A stretch of DNA of 64,000 nt from Liopterus haemorrhoidalis (Eukaryota; Arthropoda; Insecta; Coleoptera; Dytiscidae): positions 8,603,934 through 8,667,933 of the forward strand of contig OZ020616.1 of NCBI GenBank assembly GCA_963971575.1, in the 5' to 3' direction. Of this stretch, positions 1-9,999 are shown one piece after another. A model generated the notes under the pieces. That model saw nothing but the letters and a program-made list of their open reading frames with translations. It was not told the origin of the DNA and made no database searches. The translations under genes were made by a program, and so were the position numbers. How positions within the stretch are numbered: position 1 is the first letter of the stretch; each line of letters begins with the position of its first letter.

Positions 1-189
1 ATTAAATGTATTAGAATTAAATTTTGGTATTATTGCTTCAAAATAATTTTTTCTTTTAGGTATTTTCTCATTTTGTGTCCTAAAATTAATATATACCTAT
101 ATGATTTTAATATAGTATTGTTAAATCTAAACTTAAAATGTATGTTCAATTCAATTACTCGTTCTTAAATATTATGTTCTAGAATATTT
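1..189. other. AT-rich DNA, nothing recognised
   Basis: AT-rich sequence with no open frame, repeat boundary or RNA signature that I can recognise. Confidence 0.5.
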
Positions 190-240
190 GCTCGGCGATT
201 AGCCTCGTTGCAGAAATAAAGGCCGATGTAAAATAAATTA
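190..240 (+). repeat. 3' end of a tRNA-derived SINE
   Basis: About 45 bases match the 3' part of the SINE found complete at 61721-62131 on the minus strand: the segment running from the gcgattagcctcgttgcag core to ggccgatgt and an A-rich AATAAAT tail. Only the tail end is present, so this is a truncated or decayed copy. Confidence 0.7.
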
Positions 241-610
241 ATAGAATATTTGCTTCAAATATAAAGTTTTGTTATTCTGCATTTATTATTTAGATTATCC
301 TTTTAGGTGAAATATGTTCGTTATTTGTTCTACAACCATATGACTTAACCTCCATGCAAATGTCATTCCATGTTTACTTCACGATCAAAAATGTCGTTTT
401 CTTGCGCAACAATTCTAGTGCTTCTAACCAGCCACCAACAAAACGCACCCAATAATACTCGTGAAAGTTTTGGTGCATCGACTCTTATAATATCTGCAGC
501 ATCAGGAGCTTCAAACTCTTCTCAGTAAGCCAATGATGGTAAGAGAAGAAATGTTTTATTTAAATCGAAAACGGTAGATGATACATTTTTTCAATATTCA
601 ATATTTAGCC
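241..610. other. No recognisable feature
   Basis: AT-rich DNA between the SINE fragment and the BED-like remnant. I see no supported gene. Confidence 0.4.
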
Positions 611-614
611 GAAA

Positions 615-738
615 AAAGCTGTGTAGAGCTAAATAAGTTCATTGCTCAAAGTGGTCAATGCCAATCTAAAGTTGAAATTAAAGGATATAAAAATAGTTCA
701 TCAAATTTTATATCTCATCTTAAAAGTCGACACTAAAC
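615..738 (+). pseudogene. hAT transposase BED zinc-finger remnant
   Basis: The frame ending near 738 reads KVEIKGYKNSSSNFISHLKS followed by RH and a stop. The spacing of the final His (HLKSRH) after an S-N-x-x-x-HL motif is characteristic of the C-terminal half of the BED zinc finger that sits at the N-terminus of hAT-superfamily transposases. The first Cys pair is degraded (a single C in the expected C-x2-C position). No downstream dimerisation or catalytic domain can be followed, so this is a decayed fragment. The family assignment rests on one short motif and is an inference. Confidence 0.4.
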
Positions 739-879
739 GATGTATTTGTTGTATTTAAAAAACATTGTTTCTCAAAAATCAAGAACAATTAGAGCCGGAA
801 CATTGTCACAACAAAAATTGGACATTACCAAATATGTTATTTCTTTAAGGTCGGTAGAGTGGTAAAAAAAGTGGTGGCT

Positions 880-1670
880 CTTTCGAAAGCTGCAAGACGG
901 CCGAAAATTATTGAGAATTTGGGTATAGGGATATTATATATGTAATAATCAAAATTTTCTGACAAAATATCACAATATGATTAAATGAAAATTAATTATT
1001 TGATACTAATGATTATCATTTAGTTAAGGATTTATGATAACATCCATTATTGATTGAATATGGAATGATTAATTTAGTTTGATTACATTTTCATTCAAAT
1101 TTTTAGTTAATTGAAAGTTTAGTTAAATAATGCCCAACTCTGCGCTACTGTAGCCTCAATGATGTTACTCAGTAATGTGTTTCTTATAAAATGTTGTAAA
1201 AAGAAATGATAATTCAGTGTCTATCTATTATCAGAGGAATATTAAATTATTTCCATGTTAGGATAACTAATTGTCGTGAGCAGTCGCGCTGGCCTGAACA
1301 CTCGTGTTTAATTAGTAGATGATAAAAGAGCCACAAAAGACTTACAAATTATAAAGATAACACTCCATTTTAAAACAAAGGAAGAATTTTTATAGAGTCT
1401 TTTTATTCGTAGCCAGGCAAATTAATCTGTAATTAAGTATACACTAATTTTAATGAAGCACTCTGCCCCTCATTTCGGGATGAAAAAAATAAATATCGCC
1501 TTTGGGGATTGTCACTTTTAATACAGGAACAATTTAGAAAAATTACGTTTTACAACAATTTTACAACTGAAATTTTGTATAAAATTTTCTAAAACTCTCT
1601 TTCGTTTTCGTTGGCTTTATAAATCGGGTTATTATCCCAGTTATAGCTACTAATTAGTAAATTTTTCGCG
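880..1670. other. No recognisable feature
   Basis: AT-rich DNA without a supported ORF or recognisable repeat boundary. Confidence 0.5.
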
Positions 1671-1775
1671 CACTGTAACGATGGCTATTTGCGCCTAACG
1701 CAGCCAATCTAAATGACTACAGTACATATTCAAAAAAATAAATAAATAAAATCTTATACGCATACTCAATAAAAG
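1671..1775. repeat. Dispersed ~90 bp repeat, copy 1
   Basis: Shares the order of motifs cgcctaac, taaatgacta, gcatat/tacatatt, aataaataaa and a final atacgcata/atacatacg with 8612-8698. Identity is moderate. The copy at 8612 ends immediately at a mariner insertion. Nature of the repeat unknown. Confidence 0.5.
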
Positions 1776-1939
1776 AAATCTTGCACGTACAAATACAAAT
1801 AAATAAGATAAAAATTGTCCCAGTTTTACAACTCCATCTTGATCTAGTGTCAGGTCTCAGGATCTTTCCAGGTTCACTTAGAGGAATAAGGAGGGATGGG
1901 TGAAATGGGCCCAGGATTTGGGTGGCCCCAAAAACGATG

Positions 1940-2000
1940 TCAGTTGACGAGAAGTGTGAATTTTCATGTATTTCAGGGTTTTATAGTTATCTAGCAAGTA
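1940..2000 (-). repeat. HINE-like terminal hairpin fragment
   Basis: Contains gaagtgtgaattttca followed by ttcagggtttt, the terminal hairpin plus subterminal repeat of the HINE-like family described at 5909-6985. It lies directly before another copy that begins near 2011, so two termini are stacked. Confidence 0.55.
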
Positions 2001-2010
2001 ATAAAAAATT

Positions 2011-2972
2011 TATGAAGTGTGAATCTTCACACATTTCTGGGTTTTGCAGGTATTTAGTAACTTCATGATGATTATTTGGGATGCCAAAACAAATTTTATG
2101 TCAAAATATTTTTTTATGAATTTTAAATCGAATGCCTAATACCATTATTTAAGTTTCTAAATATGTGCAGTAATTTATTTATACAGCAAGGTTCAGTCAG
2201 ATTTTTAAAATTGCGCCTATGGCTTCCATTGGTTGCTTATATCATAAGTCCCGCCCTCTGATTTCGTCAAACAGAATTAAATTATAATTTCAACACTTCC
2301 CACTGGTTATTAAATTTACGCCTTTAAAAAATAAATGCAACATTTACCAAAATATAACTAGAATTTTGACAAAATAATTTAAACAAAATAAAAATGCAAA
2401 AAAAAAACAGAAAAAAATAAAATTAACAGGATTCGAACTCTGCAACGTTCGCACTGCAAATTACAAAGTGCATCATAAAACCAACTGAGCTACTAGCGTT
2501 ACTGATCCGGAGTGTTACGTAGCGAATTAAATATTTAACATATTTTAGTTAAAAACACAAAAAATGCGTTATTTTCCGAAAACAAAATCTGATAAAAAAT
2601 TCCTGTTGTACTCTTTCGGTTCCCCTCAATGTATATTGTTGAGACTTTTTCAGATTTTTAGACCAACCAATATTGGAAATAAGGCAGGGGACAAAACTTA
2701 TGACAAATTTTTGGCGAAAATAAAAAAAAATAAATAAATTTGTTGGTTTATCCACGCATTATAGTTTCGTTTAAAACTCCACTAAAAGTTTAAAAAAATA
2801 TATATATTTTTTCCTTGAATACATATTTGTTAATATTTTTCCTATATATGGGTCCATTCAAAGAGTTGAACAAGCATGCCAAATTTCAACTTTCTAGGTC
2901 TTTCTAGGTGGGCCAACATCTGGATTTTTGTTTATTCTGTATATTGTTTTTTGGTCATACTAAAAAAATCCT
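2011..2972 (-). mobile_element. HINE-like rolling-circle repeat, copy A
   Basis: Copy of a roughly 1.1 kb non-coding family. Read on the minus strand it runs from a degraded 5' subterminal repeat near 2960, through a body shared with copies B, D and E, to a 3' subterminal repeat (rc of gggttttgcaggta, about 2040) and a short hairpin of the GTGTGAA..TTCACAC type at 2017-2033. An internal tRNA-like module occupies 2426-2498. The body is about 75-85 percent similar to the other copies by eye. Hairpin, inverted subterminal repeats and lack of terminal inverted repeats resemble non-autonomous Helentrons (HINE/DINE-1 type); that class assignment is an inference. Confidence 0.65.
2426..2498 (-). other. 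tRNA-like module inside HINE copy A
   Basis: On the minus strand there is an A-box-like TAGCTCAGTTGG (rc of 2481-2492) and a B-box-like GAGTTCGAATCC (rc of 2429-2440), spaced as in a tRNA gene, followed within about 10 bases by T-rich sequence that could stop RNA polymerase III. The acceptor strands do not pair convincingly, so I read it as tRNA-derived rather than a working tRNA gene. Confidence 0.6.
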
Positions 2973-2974
2973 AA

Positions 2975-3500
2975 GAATGATGTAAAATGTGAATTTTCGC
3001 ACATTTTCGAATTTCGTCCCGAAAAAAAAAAACACAGCGGGATTAAATTAAAAATCTGAAAAAAATCTAAGTAATGTACATTGATCTAAACCGGAAACGT
3101 ACTAGAGGAATTTTTGATAAGGTATTTGTTTTTGGAAAATATTGCAGTTTTTGTATTTTTGACAAAATTAATTATATTTTTAATTCATGGCTAAATTATA
3201 GGTAGTAATATTATGGATTGTTTGTATTTATTATTAAGGTAGTGTATGGCTTTATTTAAATTAAAAATATGATTTTAAAAAAATTTTAACAGTTGAGAAT
3301 CGAGTTTATGTGTGAAAGCTCCGCCTACTTTTATACGTTTTCAAAAATACGTTTCTGAAATTGAAAAATATGAAGCCATTTATGAATATACTATATATAT
3401 ATATGTATGTATTTCTTAATAAATTAATGAAGAATTGGATATGAAGCAAATGCAAAAAAAATCGCTGGGATTAAAATTTTATTTTGACAAAATTTTATAA
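2975..3500 (+). repeat. Partial HINE-like repeat, second subfamily
   Basis: Starts with a terminal hairpin-like segment (gtgaattttcgcac at about 2989) and then, in the opposite sense, carries the family block aaaaatctgaaaaaaatcta through taatgtacattgatctaaac. Later parts (about 3280-3330) resemble copy F near 20940-21000. It lacks the tRNA-like module. Confidence 0.45.
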
Positions 3501-4190
3501 CTGTACAAGACTTTGTAGGCGCGCCCCAGGGGCTTCAAAAAAGATCCGAATAAAATAATAAAAAAGTATAAAACAATATTAAAAAACAGAAAAATAAAAT
3601 CTAGCGCTAATCTCACAAAACTATTTACTAATTCCAAATATTCTCAATCAATTTTCAAACCAGCTGTACTTTTTTTTAATGTCCTGCATTCTAAAAATTA
3701 GTATTTAGTTTCCCATACAACGTGGCGGTATTCGATGCGTTTGAACGATATTTTAAATGCAGGTGTGAATTCTCAACAGTAGCAAGAACACGAACCAACA
3801 GGTCTCGAACAACATTTTCACCATTCTTAACATTTGTCCTACTTCTTTATCTCAAAGGTATCAGTTTGAAAATTTGTATAATCATTTAAAATGAGTTTGA
3901 AATATGGAGACTTTTGATGATTGCCCCTATGTTATGGGAAAACGTTGGATTATGTGTGATATTTAAAGTATTTTACTTTAACGAATCATTATCAAATTCA
4001 AGACGCGAGCTTTTATGTTAAGTTATTTATTATAAATTCTTTTAATTTTTAAATGTGTTGCAAGATGACTACCAGGAAAAGGTCTATCCATAGTCAAATT
4101 AATAGTTTTCATTAAGATCTATGATAACTACAATAATACAATTCCCCACTTTCCGCACTTCGGTATTTGACATTCCGGATTATTCGACCA
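3501..4190. other. No recognisable feature
   Basis: AT-rich DNA. No supported gene or clear repeat boundary. Confidence 0.4.
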
Positions 4191-4335
4191 CTGTAATTTT
4201 CACACATTTCAGGATTTCGTAGGTATTTAATAAGTGTAAGAAGCCAACAGAATGCTGGATGTCTAGAACAATATTTCTTCTATAATCACATCAATATCAA
4301 CAGTTAATTGTTATACTTATTTGTATTCATTTTTT
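4191..4335 (-). repeat. HINE-like 3' end fragment, second subfamily
   Basis: Carries ttttcacacatttcagg and ttcgtaggtatttaataagt followed by a segment about agaagccaacagaatgctgg that also occurs in copies F (about 20283) and G (about 42517). Cut off before the mariner at 4371. Confidence 0.6.
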
Positions 4336-4370
4336 TATGTACTAAAAGCTTTCGTTGGTGGCGGCTGGTA

Positions 4371-5658
4371 TACCAGGGCTACTTTTTAAGTTCTTACAAA
4401 AACTAAGAGAGATATTTTTTTTAGAACAAACCGTTTTATTGCTTTTCAAAATATTCGCCTTTAAGATTTATATACTTTTGCATGCGTTCAAACCAATTCT
4501 CGAAACATTTGTTCCACTCTGAAGTTGTTATCTCAAAAACATGGTTTTTGAAGGCTTCAACAACTTGAGGTGATGCAAATCGCATTCCACGCATTTTTTT
4601 GTTTGACATTGGGAAACAAAAAGAAGTCGTTAGGGGATAAATCAGGTGAATACGGGCAATGAGACATTAATTCGATATTTTTCTCCTTCGAATAATCAAT
4701 TGATTGACGCGCTGTGTGGGAGCTTAAATTGTCATGATGAAGAATGATGCGACGTTTTTGGTTGATTTTCCTGATTTTGTCGATGACTTCTGGCAAACAA
4801 ATTGTTGTATACCATTCAGCGTTAACTGTTCCCCGATCCTCTAAAGGAATGGTTGCGATATGTCCAGTACAACCGAAGAAACAAGATATCATTTTCTTGG
4901 AAGTACTTCGTGAACGAACAACTTGTGTGGGTTTCGGTTCATCTTAGAAGACCCAAACTGTGGATTGTTGCTGATATTCCGGTTCATATAAATAAATCCA
5001 AGTTTTGTCACCTGTAACGTTGTTGTATACGGATTTTGCAGTGCATAGGTTGAATTTTTTCAGCATTCCCTTACACAAATCAACACGAGCCTTTTTCTGA
5101 GCTTGGGTCAAATTATGCAGAATCCATCGGGAACAGATTTTTTTCACAGTTAAATGTTCATGCAAAATCGAATGTATTGCATTCTGCGATATGCCAAAGT
5201 ATGCCTCTATCTCACGGTAAGTCACATACCGATCTTCTTCAATCATTTTGCGCCCAGTATCGATGTTTTTTTGAATCACAACCAATTTTGGTCGACCTTC
5301 ACGAGATTCATCACTGACGGACGCACGACCACGACGAAATTCTGAAAACCAATTGTAAACAGTCTTTTCCGTAGGTGCTTCATTACCAAAAGTTGAACGA
5401 AGCGAATCTATGCATTGTTGTTGAGTTAGGTCTTCACTAAAATCGTAAAAAATCATTCAACGAAAACCTTCACGAGTAATATCCATTTTTCACAAACTTT
5501 TTTTTTTAACGCTCACTGTCAAAAAACAAACTCCGTTAATTTATGAGCTGCCACTGATATCACAATAAAAAATGTCAAATTTTACGAATATAGTAACGAC
5601 ACATTTAAATATTGTCATCTAGTGGTCGTTTATAAAAACATAAAAGTTAACCCTCGTA
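4371..5658 (-). mobile_element. mariner element (DD34D), inactive
   Basis: Flanked by TA at 4369-4370 and 5659-5660. The 1288 bp length is typical of mariner. Imperfect terminal inverted repeats: taccagggctactttttaag at the left and tacgagggttaacttttatg as reverse complement of the right end. Contains a broken transposase gene on the minus strand. Two further copies of this family lie at 16501-16660 (5' end only) and 32757-33711 (3' truncated). Confidence 0.9.
4436..5486 (-). pseudogene. mariner transposase, 2 stops and a frameshift
   Basis: Would cut and paste the surrounding element. The true start is the ATG at 5484-5486; the sister copy at 33538 reads ...GFRWMIFYDF, whereas here the Trp codon is TGA, so the long frame appears to begin later at 5456. 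A second stop (TAA, in place of Gln in VWVFQDE) lies at 4944-4946. Helix-turn-helix N-terminal half is at 4950-5456. Catalytic motifs are GDKTW (first Asp), HHDN (second Asp) and SPNDFF (third Asp) with 34 residues between the last two, the mariner DD34D spacing. An extra A in an A-run after FFLFPNVKQK shifts the frame; the expected C-terminus continues in another frame to a stop at 4436-4438. About 350 codons originally. Non-functional. Confidence 0.9.
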
Positions 5659-5908
5659 TATCGACGATAAGTAGAAAAGCGAGTCCTGGTTATCTCGTTG
5701 TGAGACAATAAAAAATAAATAAGATATTTTATATAAATATATACATATGTTTAACACTAGAACTACCGACCGGTAAAATGACCGGTTGCATCAATTGTTC
5801 ACAAAACTTTCTCATTAAATTTCATTTAATATTTTATGATAATATTATGAGTTTTTCTAAATTTATGTATTTAATAATATTATAAATTTTTTTGTTCCCC
5901 CACTTCCA

Positions 5909-6985
5909 TTTTTAGGGTTTTGTCGTCTGTCTGTCTGTCATGCTTGTACAACTTTTTGACCCGCACATAGGAAAAATACTAAAACATCTAAAAAACATAT
6001 CCCCCTAAAAATATAAACAAATATGTGCTCATCGAAAAAAAAATATTTTTTTTAAATGCTGAGTAGGGTATCAAATGAAAGCCCTTAGTACGTAGATTAA
6101 CGATCGAAATTTTATTTTTGCAAAATAAATTATTTTGACGCGATTTTTGCCAACATTGTGCAAAAAAATTTTTGTCCCACACCCTGTAGCCCAGATGGTT
6201 CAAACTAAAAATCTGAAAAAAATCTAAGTAATGTACATTTGTGTGAACCGGAATAGTACAACAGGAATTTTTGATTAGGATTTTTTGTGATTTTTTCTTG
6301 ACCATGTAAAATATTTAATGATGATATTATGTAGTACAGTAAATAGAGCGCTTCGATGGTGTAATGCTTAGAATACTGGCTTTCTGATTTGCAAACTCGG
6401 GTTCAATCCGGCCTCGAGGAAATTTCATTTTTTCTGTTTTTTTTGCATTTTTATTTTGTTTAAATTATTTTTTCAAAATTCTAGTTATATTTGGGCAAAT
6501 ATTGCATTTAATTTTTAAAAGCGTAAATTTAATAACCAGTGGAAATTGTTAAAATTGAATACTCTTGAACTTACCACCAAGTAACTTACTAATACCATGG
6601 ATACAAGTTAAAATAAAATATATAAAATATATGTTATGTCATGTGTTATAATGTCTGTATCATATTAGTGCCTAAATATATTACTGCTATACTGCTATTT
6701 ATATTCCTATAAATACACGAAATCAGAAGGGCGGAGCTTATGACTAAACCAACCAATGGAAGCCATAAGCGCAATTTTCAAAGTCTTATTGAACCTTGCT
6801 ATATAAAAAAAATACTGCACATATTTAGAAATTAACAAAAAAAAAAAATACTGCACATTCGAATTAAAATTAACAAAAAAAAAATATTTTAAAATAAAAT
6901 TTGTTTTGGCATCCCAAATAATCATTATTCACTTACTAAATACCTGCGAAACCCTCAAATGTGTGAAAATTCACACTTCACATCA
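5909..6985 (+). mobile_element. HINE-like rolling-circle repeat, copy B
   Basis: Best-preserved 5' to 3' example on the plus strand. The 5' end is tttttagggttttgt followed by a short GTCT microsatellite; the 3' end has atacctgcgaaaccct, then the hairpin gtgtgaaaattcacac (6961-6976) and ttcacatca. The 5' and 3' subterminal repeats are inverted copies of each other (agggttttgtaggtat type). A tRNA-like module is at 6350-6420. Compared with copy D it holds an extra AT-rich insertion at about 6550-6715. It lies wholly within the piggyBac element, so it inserted after piggyBac or was carried by it. Confidence 0.75.
6350..6420 (+). other. tRNA-like module inside HINE copy B
   Basis: A 71-base segment with A-box-like tggtgtaatgctta and B-box-like gggttcaatcc. 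Six of seven acceptor positions can pair (cttcga 6351-6356 with tcgagg 6414-6419, one G-U). The anticodon and T stems pair poorly. A T-rich run follows within 10 bases. It looks like a decayed tRNA of the Gln/Glu size class placed in sense with the host repeat. Confidence 0.65.
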
Positions 6986-7325
6986 ATTTATTCTGATATA
7001 CGTATATGGTATAACTAAATAAACCGACCGGTCAAAATGACCGGGAAATTAAATTGTCAGATTTTTGCGGTGTTTTGTTTTATTATGTTTATTTATTGTT
7101 TTATGGCAATTGTTGCATTCAGTTGAAATACGTACAGTCATTTTCTTATCGTCGTTGTGTACAGTTGAAATACATATTAGAGTTTTGTGAACAATTTTGT
7201 TGATTATATTTCTTTTCAATTTTACATTATTGTTGATCACATTGGAAGTGAATTGAGTATATTTTTATTATTAGGGGAAAATATATTTAGAATATTTTTT
7301 TCTGTTATAAAACTTTATCGTAAAA

Positions 7326-7994
7326 ATGTTGGTACGTCCGAAAATACCTAGACTTTTAGAAGACATAACAAATATAAGAGATGACTTTTCTGATATTGAT
7401 GAAGATGATTTTGATTCTGAAAATGGACTAGCAGATATTTCAGAGGATCAATTACAAAAAGAAGACGTGTGTGTTTTAACAGACAGCGATAGTGAAGAAG
7501 AGAACACCCTCAATATACGTAGACCAAGAAGAATTTTGAGATTGCCATCATCTTCGGATGAGAGTGACCGTCAGCAAACTGAAATTGCTCCTGATGGAAC
7601 TATCTGGAATGAAATAAAAGCTGGATCCTCTCCAGGAAGGAGATCAATAAATACCGTTTTCAAAGAAGTAATTGGACCTACAGGGTATGCTAAATGAAAC
7701 ATAATGAAAGGATCAGTAACTAGTGCTTTTTCATTTATAATCAATCGTCGAATTATAAACCATATTATAATATGCACAAAACTAGTAGCTTTCAGAGTTC
7801 TTGGTAACAAATGGGACCTATTTCAAAAAAAGTTTTACGCTTTTCTTGCAATTTTATATGGGCGTGGTGCTTATGAAGCTAAGAACTTGAAATTATTTTA
7901 TTTATGGTCTAAAAAATGGGGACCAGGTTTTTTTTTTGGAAAAACTATGAGTAGAAAAGAGTTTACGGATATTTTACAATTTACTGTTCTTTGA
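7326..7994 (+). pseudogene. piggyBac transposase, N-terminal half
   Basis: Start ATG at 7326. The first 60 residues are acidic and low complexity (DDFSDIDEDDFDSE, DSDSEEE), as usual before the piggyBac DDE domain (DDE_Tnp_1_7). Residues from about 120 carry family-like blocks: GPTGYAK, NIMKGSVTSAF, TKLVAFRVLGNKWD, LAILYGRGAYEAKN, LWSKKWGP, MSRKEFTDIL. One in-frame TGA at 7695-7697 splits the gene after GYAK (probably a mutated Arg codon), and the frame ends at 7992-7994 at a deletion that removed all three catalytic Asp positions. Non-functional; about 222 codons remain of a family usually near 550-600. Confidence 0.85.
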
Positions 7995-8088
7995 ATTTTA
8001 GTATTTTGTCAACTAAATATCAAACCGGTCAAAATTACCGGTTTGGTAGAAATAGGTATATAACAACTGTTGGTAGTTCTAGTGTTAA

Positions 8089-8611
8089 AATAACGTTTTC
8101 ATTGAGCTTGTAAAAAATTGGATATTACTGCTTGTCAATAATAAGTTTTTAGTTGAGAAGCACTGCTTTAATAAACGTGATGTCGCTGTTAGCCATATTT
8201 GATGTGATCCAATTTAAACAAAGTCCTCCTGTGCCGACTCTGTATTAACCAAATGTTTGGGTCCACGGTGTTGTGGAGAGGACGATCAGTCTATGTTTAC
8301 GGCTCCCAATATTTCATTTTTAATCGGCTCCTTTCTTTGTTTCGTGGCGTCCGTGAGCTACGTCTATTGTTAACAAGGTAATGATACATAATTATAATCT
8401 AATAGCGATGCGGTGCTATCTCGCTCTTAAGGAGGTGTTGTTTTCTGATCACCACAGTGACGGAGAACATACAATTTCAACAGGCACAACAAACATTGAA
8501 AATATACAATAGTAGCGTTCAAGAAAAACTCGCATTGAATGTACTTATCTTCAACACTCATAGGAAGTTAGTTAAAATATTTTTTTGGAGTACAGCAACG
8601 ACGGATATTTT
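8089..8611. other. No recognisable feature
   Basis: Mixed-composition DNA between piggyBac and the repeat at 8612. No supported ORF or known repeat. Confidence 0.4.
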
Positions 8612-8698
8612 CGCCTAACACAACGCATGTAAATGACTATAGCATATATTTTTTAAAATATCATTAACAACAGATAAATAAATAAATTCTGATACATA
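8612..8698. repeat. Dispersed ~90 bp repeat, copy 2
   Basis: See 1671-1775. Ends at the TA target of the adjacent mariner. Confidence 0.5.
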
Positions 8699-9673
8699 CG
8701 AGGTGTGAAAATTAAGTAACCGGACTGGCAACATAGCGTTTGCTCTGGCAACATTTGGGACGTGGACTTGGAAGGGCGATAGGTGAACATGTGATGCGCC
8801 TTCAGTACGAGTTTGAACTCGCTAGAGTAATTTTGTTGTCCGTAGCAATTTTTTTCGTCAAACAGTATTTTCTAGTGCGTTCTAAAAATGAGTGACTTTC
8901 ATTTCGAACAACGGTATGCTATCAGGTTTTGCTTCAGAGTTGGGCACAGTGTAACGGAAACTTTTGCATAACTTCAGGTGACCTACGGAGACTGTTTTGT
9001 CAAGGAACCTGGTTTTTTGGTGGGCTAAGGCATTTTCAGAAGGAAGAGAGTTGATTGAATCTGAATCACGCAGCGGAAGGCCTTCATATTCAAGAACCGA
9101 TGAAAATGTCGACAGAATCCGGGATCTTGTGCGTTCAGATCATCGGTTGACAGTCTGATCGGGGCACAGTTGTATTTGACTCACACTACCGTTCATCATA
9201 TTTTGACCAATGAATTGGGTATGAGAAAAATCTGTAATTCCAATAAACGAGTTTTTAGCCAATAAATACATTCCTGTAACTCCCCCCTTTATGCCTGACT
9301 TGAGTCCTTGTGACTTTTTTCTCTTCCCAAGATTGAAAAATCACCTCAAGGGACGTCATTTTGGGCACAGTGTAACGGAAACTTTTGCAAAACTTCAGCA
9401 GTCCTACGGAGACTGTGTTTTGTCAAGGAACCTGGTTTTTTGGTGGCTTAAGACCTCACTCAAAAACAATCAAACGCCTGTAACCGACCAGCTGAAAACT
9501 ATTCCAGTATCCGAGTTTCAGCACTGCTATGAGGATTGGAAGAACCATCTCCAGCGCTGTGTGGCTTCCCAAGGAAGTTATTTTAGGGGAGACATTATTA
9601 AATTGTAATTCTATTCGTATAAAAAAAATAAATAAATAAAAAACCAGTCCGGTTACTTAATTTACACACCTCG
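8699..9673 (+). mobile_element. mariner element, rearranged
   Basis: TA duplications at 8697-8698 and 9674-9675. Terminal inverted repeats cgaggtgtgaaaattaagta / cgaggtgtgtaaattaagta, continuing accggactgg. Length 975 bp, shorter than a full mariner (about 1.3 kb). Same family as 52837-53711 and the split fragment at 47606-48952. Confidence 0.9.
8888..9608 (+). pseudogene. mariner transposase with internal duplication
   Basis: Begins MSDFHFEQRYAIRFCF, the typical N-terminus of this mariner family, then breaks by stops and frameshifts. The first and second catalytic Asp region is deleted. The C-terminal frame (9291-9608) keeps PDLSPCDFFLFPRLKNHLKG with the third catalytic Asp. Within it, 9361-9452 is a second copy of the N-terminal segment 8939-9020 (GHSVTETFAKLQQSYGD), inserted where the sister copies read directly from RHFG into TIENNQT. 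Non-functional. Confidence 0.85.
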
Positions 9674-9839
9674 TAAGTACAGAAATATAAAATTACTATA
9701 CAATTTTATATTTTATTCCGTATTTTGTAATAATCATAACAAGGCCGCTGCCGGGGGGGGGAGTTCTGGGCGTTCACCCTCCCCCCCCCCCCCCCAAAAT
9801 AATAGAAGCGGATTTTTTTCTGCTCATCAGTTTAAAAAA
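9674..9839. other. G- and C-homopolymer patch
   Basis: Contains runs of nine G (about 9755) and sixteen C (about 9780) around ttctgggcgttcacc. Such patches also occur inside the hAT MITE at 29601. No boundary found. Confidence 0.3.
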
Positions 9840-9999
9840 TAATCTTAAATAAAATGTATTTTATATTTTGGTTCAATCCCATAAACATTATCTAAACCGA
9901 AATAAACCGATATTTTTTTTTCGGTTCAGCTCCGGTTTTCTTTCCCACAAAAATAACGTTTTTTTTTTGGTTTTCGGTTCAGTTCTGGTTCGAAGCCCT
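9840..9999 (-). repeat. hAT-type terminal fragment
   Basis: On the minus strand starts CAGGGCTTCGAACCAG and continues with several aaccgaa motifs, a pattern typical of hAT termini with subterminal repeats. Only this end is present. Confidence 0.4.

Larger units (their letters stand above)
5755..8084 (+). mobile_element. piggyBac-like element, internally deleted
   Basis: Flanked on both sides by TTAA (5751-5754, 8085-8088), the diagnostic piggyBac target. Terminal inverted repeats begin CACTAGAACTACC. Subterminal imperfect palindromes of the type ACCGGTcaaaaTGACCGGT occur at about 5769, 7023 and 8025. Internal content: a complete HINE-like repeat (5909-6985) and the N-terminal half of a transposase gene (7326-7994). 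The catalytic half is missing, so the element could move only in trans. Confidence 0.9.

Noticed and set aside
5988..6305. 105-residue ORF, also seen in similar form at 12653-12955
   Set aside because: Similarity reflects the HINE body; copies A, E, F and G do not keep the frame, so coding is not supported.
6350..6420. A functional tRNA gene
   Set aside because: A- and B-boxes and acceptor pairing are present, but anticodon and T stems do not pair and the segment sits in a dispersed repeat.
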